From Trichoplax adhaerens (lineage: Eukaryota; Placozoa; Uniplacotomia; Trichoplacea; Trichoplacidae): a stretch of 64,000 nucleotides of DNA. This document shows positions 53,826-64,000 of this stretch, in pieces. The notes under the pieces are model-generated. The model searched no databases. It was given only the letters and a program-made list of their open reading frames with translations, and had not been told where the DNA came from. The stretch lies in contig NW_002060951.1 of NCBI RefSeq assembly GCF_000150275.1, positions 2,724,580 through 2,788,579 of the forward strand, read 5' to 3'. Position 1 is the first letter of the stretch; every line of letters starts with the position of its first letter. Both the position numbers and the translations under genes were made by a program.

Positions 53826-56237
53826 ATGACGAATCACTTAACCTCTAAAGATCTTAAATTTGAGGGGACTAACAGCTTAGCGACAATGAGTACAACAACA
53901 CTAGATGAAATTCCTTTCAAGTATACCACAAAATCGATTTCTTTCTTTCGTGATGATACAACGACGACGCGAGGACGGCATTATCAGTTGATGAAAATTA
54001 TGATTTTGATATTGCTGCCTTGTATTGGATTGTTTGTGGAAAGTTGTATTACCTTTGTCAATGCTATTCAAAATAGCCAAGCGTACGAAGAAATACAAGA
54101 AGTTATCAGTCTATCTTCAGCTTATACAACACTAGTTCATCAATTACAATTAGAGCGTAGCCAAAGCGTCTATTATGTCGCAAGCAATTATAGTTACATT
54201 AATTTGCGTTCACTAATCGCTAGTCAACGCACAACGAACAAAACTTTAAGACTTAAATTAAGCGAATATCCACAAACTATTAATTTAACATTTGGTAATC
54301 AAGTTAGATTACTTCAGCATTTGCAAAAACATCGCGACACCGTAATCCGGTTAAAAAATTCTGATCCGAATCAAGAATTGCTCTTTTATAGTAACATTAT
54401 TAATACTTTACTAACTTGGGTTAATTATAATTTCAAAAAGTCATCTCACTTCAACATTTGGCAACATTCAGTTGCTTATCATTCGTTGCTTTTAGGCAAA
54501 GAACAAGTTGCTTATTTTACTTCCTTTGCCAGCCTGTATTACGTCCAATTCTCATTTAATACACGAGGGCGTGATCAATTGATTCAACTACGTAGCAGTG
54601 CTGAAGCACATTTTCGAAATGCGTTCTATTATTCATCGAAAGCATCAAAATTTTTTTCACAAAATATATCTACGTCGTATCAGCAAAGTTACATGGACTA
54701 TAACTTGACCGTTATTTATAAAAATCAACTTCGTATTTTGTCTATACAAGGTGGCTATACTTGGTTATCAATTACAAATACTTATCTACAGTTACTCGAA
54801 ACTATGAACAGCCTGGTTGTTGATCAAATTAATTCTATTGCTATACGCTTAGATCGCGATTCTCATGTTGATATTATCTTGTCATCAACATTATTAGTAG
54901 TTGTCTTCATTGCTTGTCCAATTTTAATTGGCATTATGTACAAATTATTACGTAATATCCAACTATTAGCTATTCATTTATCCAAGCAGACCCAACAATT
55001 GCAAGATGAACGCGCGAGAGCAAATCAATTACTTTACCAAATGCTACCGAAATTTGTCGCCAATCAGCTAAAACAAGGCTATAATGTATCAGCTGAAACA
55101 TTTGAAGATGTTACTATTTATTTCAGTGATATTGTTGGATTCACTGTTATCTGTCATCGTATAACAGCTTTACAAGTTGTTCAAATGCTAAATATATTAT
55201 ACGAAATATTTGATAGTAAAGTAGACAAGTATGATGCATATAAAATCGAAACTGTCGGCGATGCGTACATGGTTGCTTCTGGTCTGCCAAGGCGAATACC
55301 AAATCGTCGTCATGCTAGAGAAATTGCCGACTTAGCTCTTGATTTACAAAGTGAAATCCAAGGGATTAAAATATCGACTATGCCAGATCAATTAATAAGA
55401 TTGAGAGCCGGAATTCATACGGGTTGGAATTAAGTACTATATATGAATATTACGCAATATGCCCGACAACATATTGTGATTATCAAAACTAACGAATAGT
55501 TTCATTAGATAGTAATAGTTTAATATATCACAACAATGCTATGTATTAACACGGATTTTGTTTTATTCACGTTGCTATTATCAGTACAGCCATACAATAA
55601 TTTAACCAGAATCAAGAGATATTTCAATAGTAATCCAAATGTTCTAACTTATCTCGTTAATTTTTTAACTAGGTCCTTGTGCAGCTGGCGTAGTCGGTAA
55701 TAAAACGCCTCGATATTGCCTTTTTGGAGACACTGTTAACATTGCCTCAAGAATGGAATCTCACGGACAAGGTAGCTGAGGCCAATTATCATGCTGGATT
55801 TCCGATATTTCGTAATAACGCTTGTGCAATGTACAGTACATTTATACAAGAGTTACGTATAAGTGCTCAATTGCTGTAATTCTTCCACAATTAGATCATG
55901 AAATTTTGTAATAGTTTATCGATAATAAGTTCAATAGTTAATTTAATCAAATTGTATTGATTTATCTAGCTGCGAAGATTCACGTTAGTAAAAATTGTAA
56001 GACAGCATTAGATCATATTGGTGGATATATTCTGAATAGCAGAGGTCATGTGACAGTCAAGGTACTATGGAATTATGAAAACGTTTAAAATTTAAAATAT
56101 TAAATATCATCAGCTGAGAACCTTTATGCTATTATATAACTATGCCATCGTCAATTTTTTAGGGAATAGGAGTTATGAAGACATTTTGGCTAGAAGATAA
56201 AGCTGTAAAGGCTTCTTTAAGTGAAAGCACCGTGTAA
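53826..56237 (+). CDS. NIT-domain receptor-type guanylyl cyclase
   Basis: Predicted plasma-membrane enzyme of 620 aa making cGMP from GTP. Exons 53826-55422, 55673-55771, 55970-56061, 56163-56237 join in phase. Transmembrane helices at about 57-78 and 348-371 enclose an all-helical extracellular region with the NIT signature [14 protein letters not shown] (107-120); NIT domains are proposed nitrate/nitrite sensors. A signalling helix follows ([22 protein letters not shown], 391-412), then the class III cyclase domain from about 425. Metal-binding aspartates are D435 (FSDIVGF) and D479 (GDAYM). Guanine-selecting E475 (KIETVGDAY) and Cys in YCLFGDTVN point to GTP, not [11 protein letters not shown] carries the transition-state Asn/Arg. 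There is no kinase-homology domain, unlike vertebrate membrane cyclases. The catalytic domain looks intact. The ligand is inferred. A decayed copy lies 2 kb downstream. Confidence 0.92.
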
Positions 56238-58284
56238 ATTGTTTTGTGTTTATTGTTCAGGCTAAATTGATTGCGATTAGCCGATGCAGTACGGTATTCT
56301 ACCGTATTAATATACTAATAATATTATTGCTGAATACCTTCAGCGTACGAAGATAATACGTTATCCTGGTAAGATTTTCTCCATGTGAACATTTTCATAG
56401 GCACTTATTAAACTTTGATTACTTGCTTTAATTTGCTTAAAGATTTAAAGAAACTTGCATAAATTGTAAAATCTTTGGCTTGTATGTAATAGTAATGTCA
56501 CTTTGCCTCGCATATCTTCCAGTATAGCGAAAACTGTCTTAGGCTAACCCAATTCCTTAACATTATTTTCAGTTAGATAGCTACAGCGCTGCATAGTATA
56601 GTACATCAAATAGCACTACGCTCTGATCAAATATGAGTGTCAATGCTACAGTAATGTCAAGATGTAAGCGTAGATCTTTCGCATCGCTACAGTAGCTAGT
56701 CCTTTAAACAGCTATTAAAACTTTCCCGGATAGAGTTCATATTCATACACGCTTTATCTTAATACAAATGTAACCGAGATCGAGTGATACGTCAGTTTTA
56801 TCTTATAGTTCTTATAGAATCTTGTAAATCTTTTTATCCCTCAATCATACGGCTAAAAGAAAGTAGAATACAGCTAATCATAAATTGCGTAATCAAGTTA
56901 CTTTCGATTTTATGTTCCCGTATAAAGGATCCACTACAAATATCCAGACTTCTGTCACTAATTGTTCACTAGTTACCGTTCAATAAACTTCCAAGATTAA
57001 TTATGTAAGCGTTAATAAAGTTACAACCTTACAAAATAATATCGCGAAATAATTCAGCGATACTAACCAAAATTTATAAATTTACGACCGTTTACTAGTG
57101 AATCTGCCATAATTAATGGCTCTTGGAACGTGATCTATCATCTAGTCGACTTTTATCAGCTGTTCGTATAGTGACTCATCACAATCAAAACCAATAGCAT
57201 GAAATAATTACAATAAAGTTTTTGGAAAGATACAAATTAAATATTAGTACTATATTTATCATCTATGCATGCCTCCTATAACTTCAGACATACATGGCTA
57301 TAATAGAGCGCATCTTAAGCTGGAGAATAGCACAGATACTTTGCTAATCAATTTAAAGTTTAAATGCTGACGCTAGGTTAATTAGAAGGATTATCATTGT
57401 CGTGTATAAGAATGCAAAATACTATTATAACCATTTCAGTCATAACCAGAGTGAGATACGAATTTTAAGCGCGAAATATAGCGAGCGAAGGACATACTAG
57501 TAAGTAATTGATATCCTATTATTATAGAAACTAATCATAACAGTCTAACGGTAATCTGTAAAATTCGTATACGTTTTACTTTAACTGTTCTACCTTTTTG
57601 CAAAATGAATATGCAGTATTATTGGTCCTTCAATGTATAGTAATAAGTGCATGGTTTTAATATTAAGATCTGAGTTCTAACGAATTGTAGACGGCGGCTT
57701 TAAATTTAGAACACGTAATATTATAGTGAGTATGCTACGAAAATGTAGTCCATTAATCGTAAACTAGTAGTGTTGCACTACTATACGCACTGTAGCATTA
57801 TATGAATTCATTACGCAAATATATGTAAATCGAGTCGAAATGAGAAGATATTTACTATATGCACTACGGTATAATTTGACAATAAGACTTTTAAACAGCA
57901 AAATCGGTAGGGATAAACTTTCCTTTCTGACCCTATCATACATTCAAATTCGATGACTGTGATGATGTGCATGCTATACATGGTCAGATAAATGAACTAC
58001 TGGTACGGAGATTAATTAATAACCATCACTTACAAGAGATTATAAGTTCGAATTTTATAGCAGTATAATAAGCCTTCGAGTATGTATAATATTATATAAA
58101 TAAACCAAAGTTAATTGTTATATCATTTGGCCTACAACTATATGACTAGTAATGCACGAAATTCAGACTGTAGTCAATAATGGTCAGCAATAAGGTTAGC
58201 GTTGTTATGGTGTGGTACATGCTCAGTGAATCAGATCTGATCACTGCAAAACTTAGCTAGGTGACTGATATCACTCACTACAAA
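56238..58284. other. spacer between cyclase and its pseudogene
   Basis: Two kb of AT-rich DNA with no supported gene. It holds the second copy of a 27-bp repeat (56578-56604). The short frame 56784-56972 has no family features. Confidence 0.55.
56578..56604. repeat. dispersed 27-bp repeat, copy 2
   Basis: Second copy of the unit at 23107-23133. It ends in TATAGTAC and lies in the spacer between the cyclase and its pseudogene. Confidence 0.75.
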
Positions 58285-59660
58285 ACCAGTTATTACGAAT
58301 TTAAGCTGATTATTTCAATTTTAATTCCGTGTATCGGTTTATTCACGCAATCCATATTTACAGTTATTACATCAATTCAAAATATTCGTGATACGGATAA
58401 TATTGAAAACATTATCACCTTTTAGTATTGGTTGTTCTAATCTAGTTCATAGTCTTCAAATTGAGTGCGGTATATCAACATTATAAGTTAGCTCGAATTT
58501 TAGTCATTGAGTACTCGATCTGTTAAATCAAAATCGCAATAATACAGTTACTTATCCAGTGTTACTGTGTTTCTTTCTTAACGATACATCATCATTTGAT
58601 CATTTAACGGCTGTGCGACAATATTTATCCGCTCATCGTCAAGAAATTGATAATCAAGAGGTAACTTCCAGTGAAGTTATTAAATTTTATACGGAAATGA
58701 TGTTAATAATAATAATAATGCACGCGAAGAAATTGGACGTATCAAACACTATGAATTATGGAAAAATTCAGTCAGCTTTTAATTATTGATATCGCCTGAA
58801 GAAGAAACTGGCGTTGAGCATCCCTTAATGCCGATACTCACACATCATAGACTCGTATACAGTACAAAGGAATACTCGCAGTGAAATATTTCTTAATACC
58901 AGTTTTATATATTCTGAAATTCGACAGGTCTATCATACAATCAATTTTATCAAAACACCGTTAATGAAAGCTATTACTAAATAAAGACATGAAATTATAC
59001 ATAATATTCACCATCAACCGTCGGTAACTACTAGAACAATTTAGTTCAACAATTTGTTATATGGCAACTTATATTACGGAATGATACAACATTAATGCGA
59101 GAGTTAACCGAAGTATTATCACTAAATCGGATGAATAGAAAGCCATTGCTCACGAGAATCTAACCTTAGTTGTTTATTATTGACCATTATATGTTTAGCT
59201 TATCCATTGCTACTATTTTTACTTTATCGCTTAATGAGTTACATGCAAATTTAGCTAAAAGTTTATCATAGTGGACTGATCAATTAAATCAGGAACGTCT
59301 ACGTGCCGATAATTTGTTACACCAGATGATGAAATGTTCTGTTGCTGATCAATTAAAAACCCTCCCTCAGTTCCAGCTGAATCGTTCGATGATGTTACCG
59401 TTTACATTAGTGATATAGTACACCAATTCAAGTAGTTCACATGTATACTCAACTCCATTTGCGGATCTTTGATAATAAAATTAACGAATCAACGCTTATA
59501 AAATGAAAACTGTGGGGACACTTATATAATTGTATCTGGTTTGCCTAACAAACGGCTTGCAGTAGAAATTGCTAATTTCTCATCTGAAGTGCAAGTTGGA
59601 TTACATGATATTCGCGTGTCACATATGCAAAATTCTTCCATTCAATTCAGAATACAATGA
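58285..59660 (+). pseudogene. decayed tandem copy of the NIT-guanylyl cyclase
   Basis: The same order of blocks as the intact cyclase is present but scattered over frames. Near 58291 a membrane segment reads LIPCIGLFTQS against [11 protein letters not shown] in the parent, followed by ITSIQN. Near 58585-58690 a NIT fragment reads AVRQYLSAHRQEI. At 59280-59350 the linker helix NQERLRADNLLHQMM parallels [14 protein letters not shown]. Then DDVTVYISDIV, GDTYIIVSGLP and EIANFSSEVQ of the catalytic domain follow. Many in-frame stops (first near 58425), frameshifts and lost segments break it, including the FTxxC part after SDIV and the whole metal/guanine region between. No exons matching the parent's small 3' exons are visible. 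It is old: blocks agree only partly with the parent. Confidence 0.87.
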
Positions 59661-61617
59661 AAATATTCTTGCATTAATATATTTTATGCTAATGTAAAAT
59701 AGACGATTAGCCTATGTCTTCGATAGATATTAATTATGATCATCGATAGATCTCGATCGTCCTTAACGTTATAGCAATTGTTTTTATTTGTTGCAGTATT
59801 TCTGAAGTCAGGTAAAAAATTATGTATACATCATATCCATCCCTACTTAACTCAAATTTTCTCCTTACCTTCAGTCATAAAACTCAATTTCTATATTGAG
59901 TACAGTACTATACGCGTATAACCTCACTATGAATTTGGTGTACTAAGACATGTACTTCTCTGTTGAAATAGCTTATTTTAATAGTCCTTGTTTTAAATTG
60001 TTAGACAATCAACGGCATGTCATGTCATTTAACTATCAAATGTTTGTGTGCATTGTTGTATTGCGGTCCAATTCACTTCAGCTATTAAATTAATTTATGC
60101 TGCAAACTATCCCTTAAGTTGACGTTTACTTTATGTGTTGATAGGTGGAGGTCAAACTTGATACTACTGTATTAACGTATCAGAAGCTCGTTCTGATTTA
60201 ATTTTTAAGGATTAGATTTTGGCTTTTAATTAATCCGTTACAATTATTTTCATTGTTATAATTTATTTTCATATTATTTTAAATTAGCAGGCAAATAATA
60301 TTCTTTAGTCAATCCTTATTTAAATTTTTTCTCTTTGTATTAATAGAATAAGTTTTCTAAATAAGCTAAATTTTATAATATTTATTTGGATTCTCCTACT
60401 CTATTTAATTTCAAGTAAGATTAATCTGAAGGAGGTAGTGTAGATCGTGTAGTCAGTTTACGCGTATAATGCTATATTTTACCAAATGTTTATAGTTTGA
60501 TCTTTCGATAATTACTTTAGATTTATCATATTTCTTGAGCAGTTCGTCCCTAAAATGTTTCGTGATTAGAGTAGTACAGTATTTCATACAATTCCTACTA
60601 CCTACATTACTTGAAAATTATCGTATCATTTATTATCTATCACGGTGTTATATTGTTTTTTGAAGGACCATAATTTAATTTGCAACGTTATCGTAATCAT
60701 AGAAAAGAACAATTTTTCACCGTTGCAATAGTATAGGAAGGGAAAACATACAGTCCTTTAAAAATCGATACCAACTAAGAAGAGGACTAATTGAAGATTT
60801 TTGCGTATCTTCTAGCTTATTATTTAGAATTTTGTGAAGTTATCAACTTTGCAGTTTGTATTTACTGTTAGTACGAATTACTTATAATTACAATTGGATG
60901 AATTTTCCGTGTCCTTGCACGACTGTTTACCTAACTGGCTAGTTTATCATTTATACATATCAGATAAGACACGGAAGTAATGGCGCAATCGCAACTGAAA
61001 ATCTTGTTGATTAGATGATTGTAATGGAATCTGGATTGCAGATTTCGTATAGCGGTAGAGAACGAAAATGAATATGAAATAAGGCTGTTTTATACCTCTA
61101 AACTATCTGCTAATGTATTCCAAAGTAAACTATAATATTGGATGAAATGTAAGTGGCAATGATCGCAAGGCGGTAAAAACATTTATTTCATAGTTCGTTT
61201 ATGGACAACTGATCCGCGATGCAATTATACATCAACACAATTCAAAACGACAGTTAAATAAAAGAAGCTGCTTTGAAAAATTTATATTTATAATACTTTA
61301 CAGTATAATTACAACCAGCAAAAAAGAAATCAACTGAACATTTTATGAGATTTCATAGTTGCAACGTATTCATTTTACATGCCAGCAACCCTTTCTAGTT
61401 GTCACTACAGTAGGGTACACTGTAGCAATTGCCTGCTGAATGGTATATTCACCAAAATTGCGTAACACACTATATGGTAGATAACTTCACGAAAAATGCT
61501 AAATAGGTAACTGACAAGTTATAAAATTTTACTGTTTCGATATTGCGGTTACAATGTATGATACAGTACAAGAATATTTATTAGTGTTTTATTGTTATCA
61601 ATAGCTGATAGAATAAC
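59661..61617. other. convergent spacer, no gene seen
   Basis: About 2 kb of very AT-rich DNA between the cyclase pseudogene and the 3' end of BRCA2. No conserved frame and no repeat cluster. Confidence 0.6.
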
Positions 61618-63851
61618 CTAAGTTTTATCATTTAATCTTGTCAATGCCCTCGTTTTTGGGCGGGATGTAAGAGAGTTATTAGGATGGTTTACCTGTCGAT
61701 GGGCTTTCTTTTTCTTTGCCGAAGCTGGAGGCTTATTTTTCGTTTGCAATGCCAAGCCTTCGTTCGCGAAATTGAGATTATTTTCCTGTATGCGTAACGA
61801 CCTAATCATATCCATAGTTTTACTAAGAAGCCATTGCTTATCCTGAAAATTCAGTTAATATATTTCTAGATAAGTCTTACGTTTGTGACACATACTACGT
61901 AAATATTATTTCAAATAGTGCATACTGGTAGGTTGTTTAATAAAATCTCAAAGGCAGATCCAGTATCCTTGTCTAAGTTTTGAGATACTTTTGTAAGTTC
62001 TGTTGCTGTTGCTATGGGTACAGCTAGAGACATTCGCGGCTTCGTTTGCAGATTGCATATCGAAACAGCCATACCAACGGTTAACAAATCGTCAACAGCA
62101 TAATGCTATAAAATTGTGATTAGTTCATTGTCAGACCTTACTAACATCAGAGAATAAAGTTACTAGGTAAACGAAACCGTACCTACCTTCAACCCGTTGA
62201 CAAATCGTATGCAAAGGAGATTGCAGTCTTTATCAGCCAAATATACTGAATCTACTAATCTAAAATTTTGATAGTGTAATCAGGTTATCTTGAACTTCTA
62301 AATTAGGTGAAATAAAGCACTAAAAATGATTCTACCGAGTTAATGCTGATTCACAATTGAAATCTACATAGACTACAATCCCGACACAATCGAACTCATC
62401 AAAAGGCATTGAAGTAAATTTCGATTTGACATTACCAACTTGATAGACCTATTTCAAACATCAAGCGATAAATAATGCTTTATTGGTCTAGATTTATTTG
62501 GTTCTATTACATAAAATCATCTACCTGACGTTCGATGTAAAGACGTTCAATTGCAACTCGATAAGTTGTTATAGGAATAAATTTTGTTATACGAGTTGTA
62601 GAAAGCTGTCAATATACATCAAATCTAAGGGTTAATGCTTAACGACTGTTACCTTCAAATATATAAAATAAAATATGAATACGGATAGAAAGATACCTGA
62701 GCACTGCTGGATGTATTTTGAAATCTAGAAACTTAAAATGTTAGCTATCTGCGGTTTGAAAAATCATCAAATACTACGGAACAATAAAAAATTTTAAGTG
62801 ATACCTATTAGGAGATGCCGTAAGATGATAAATTCTCAGCAGGTTTCCTTCATTCAACATTTCTAGAATCTCATCGCTTGGTTTCCAAATAGTAAGAAAG
62901 CAATCTGGCATCCTTGATTTCTTGCGCTGATAATTGATAAGCCTAATCTTTTTTATAGGAGTGACGGCACTACTAGAAAACTTTAAATTGGTGAAACTAG
63001 TATCAATACAGTATAATTTTTCACAGCGGTAGTATATTTCAAAAACGACTGTATTTAATACTTTTTTAACATTGTCTTGTATCTTTCCTTGGATAACTGT
63101 TTGGATTTTTTCTACTTCAAAGCGATTTTGTGATAGCCGATAGTTCATCATATTTTGACGCTGTTTCTCATTAAGCTGTTTCTAAATTAAAATAATCGTG
63201 GTATATCTTTACTGAATATATATTGAAAATTCAATACAAAAGGAACTAACTAAAGTCTGGGTAAAATCCGCCAATACTACAAATGATATTAAGAAAGTTA
63301 TGATCTATACTTCAAAATTCGCAGGATCAGCAGCAACCCAGTATAGTTCGAAAAGTTTCTTTCCGTCTTCAATCGTTTCAATATTTTCGAAGGATTGCCT
63401 AGCCCTTTTCTTGTTTTGATCTGAGATAAAGTTACATACGTTATAATGCTTCGATTTCTCCGCAAATATACTATTACTGTATATCAAATCTTTGTGATAG
63501 AAATCACGATCAAAACTTATTGCCTCTATTGATGCTGAGTTCTAATTCCTTGAATGCCTCTAAGTATAGAGATTCAGCGAATTTTTCGCTCTTTTCGATT
63601 CTTGCTCTTGCTGCTCGATCCTCAGCACGTTCGCTATATACCCGAACGCAGTCATCGGTTTTTTCCATATATGTTAAGGGATAGCTACGCGCTACAACTA
63701 CATCCAGCCTGCCTACAAGTCCACCATCAGCATAAATGGTATCAATAGGAATAGGAAAAGCTCGAGAATGGCGTTGGTACCCCAACTTAGAATACCATTT
63801 TGCTCTTCTTGTCGAATTAGCAGAAAGACGCAACATTAGGGTATCGGGAGC
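61618..63851 (-). CDS. BRCA2: BRCA2, DNA-binding domain and C-terminus (5' partial)
   Basis: Homologous-recombination mediator that loads RAD51 on ssDNA in the nucleus. Exons: 63311-63851, 62805-63181, 62697-62724, 62525-62605, 62355-62448, 62187-62254, 61926-62105, 61618-61842; the N-terminal part with BRC repeats would lie right of the window. OB1: LRLSANSTRRAKWYSKLGY, FPIPIDTIYADGG, VVVARSYPLTYMEK (human KISANSTRPARWYTKLGF, SDGGNVG, RAYPIQWMEK). A charged coiled stretch (tower base) ends LYWVAADPANFE (human VKNAADPAYLE). OB2: CFLTIWKPSDEILEMLNEG, LLRIYHLTAS. OB3: DSVYLADKDCNLLCIRF (human VYLSDECYNLLAIKF). The tail is short with a Lys cluster (SAKKKKAH). Within the first exon the frame shifts: the upstream frame stops at about 63510 and the downstream match is in the +1 frame, overlapping at 63510-63545, with no GT donor nearby. 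Elsewhere phase is continuous. Confidence 0.92.
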
Positions 63852-64000
63852 CTAAAAGTAAATGTTACGAAATAGAACGATAAACTAATTCTCAACTCTG
63901 TGGTAATATACAAAGGAACAAGATTTTAAAAGAATAATGTAGAATCTTTGTTATGTTCAATTACGTTATATCACTAAAATTAATCGTATTTGGTATTTCG
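63852..64000 (-). other. intron of BRCA2 at window edge
   Basis: The acceptor TTTTAG ends just right of the first BRCA2 exon seen here. The rest to the window edge is intron-like AT-rich DNA on the minus strand; no other exon is visible. Confidence 0.6.

Noticed and set aside
63554-63748. Plus-strand frame opposite BRCA2
   Set aside because: Antisense shadow of the OB1/tower exon.

Overview
This is an AT-rich window of a compact animal nuclear genome. It holds about a dozen intron-rich genes with short GT-AG introns, all clear orthologues of animal proteins. Intron density, short introns, a nitrate/nitrite-sensor (NIT) type guanylyl cyclase with a decayed tandem copy, and a PRD-class homeobox gene point to an early-branching invertebrate. 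A placozoan (Trichoplax/Hoilungia type) is my best guess; this is inference, and a sponge or cnidarian is not excluded. I read genes by joining exons across splice sites by hand and checking that the codon phase is continuous.

Layout: CLUH (-, 3' end off the left edge, 5931-1); divergent spacer with the first ACAGT/ACTGT repeat cluster; an intronless cytochrome-b5 front-end desaturase (+, 8461-9753); a two-exon PRD-class homeobox gene (-, 13321-11586); 5.7 kb without genes; an RNFT1/2-type RING ligase (-, 21737-19006); divergent spacer with the second cluster; ARPC3 (+, 23030-25610); CNTD1 (+, 27443-29305); SMIM14 (-, 31028-30324); divergent spacer with the third cluster; SPRING/C12orf49 (+, 32762-34522); a large unrecognised gene with C2-like and TBC-like stretches (+, 34770-41268); ARL6IP4 (-, 43111-41948); divergent spacer with the fourth cluster; p70 S6 kinase (+, 43854-49610); 4.2 kb without genes; NIT-domain guanylyl cyclase (+, 53826-56237) and its pseudogene copy (+, about 58285-59660); BRCA2 C-terminal half (-, 63851-61618, 5' end off the right edge).

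The genes do not form one pathway. Loose themes are lipid and sterol handling (desaturase, SPRING), growth signalling (S6K), ER/Golgi membranes (RNFT, SMIM14, SPRING), and recombination/meiosis (CNTD1, BRCA2).

The most striking unexplained structure is that dense runs of the pentamer ACAGT and its reverse complement ACTGT, making long self-complementary DNA, fill all four divergent (head-to-head) gene spacers and are not seen as dense clusters in tandem or convergent spacers or in introns. Other points worth checking are an apparent 1-nt frame break in BRCA2, two unresolved exon junctions in the unrecognised gene, a GC-AG intron in SPRING, a variant third histidine box in the desaturase, and several strong hairpins.
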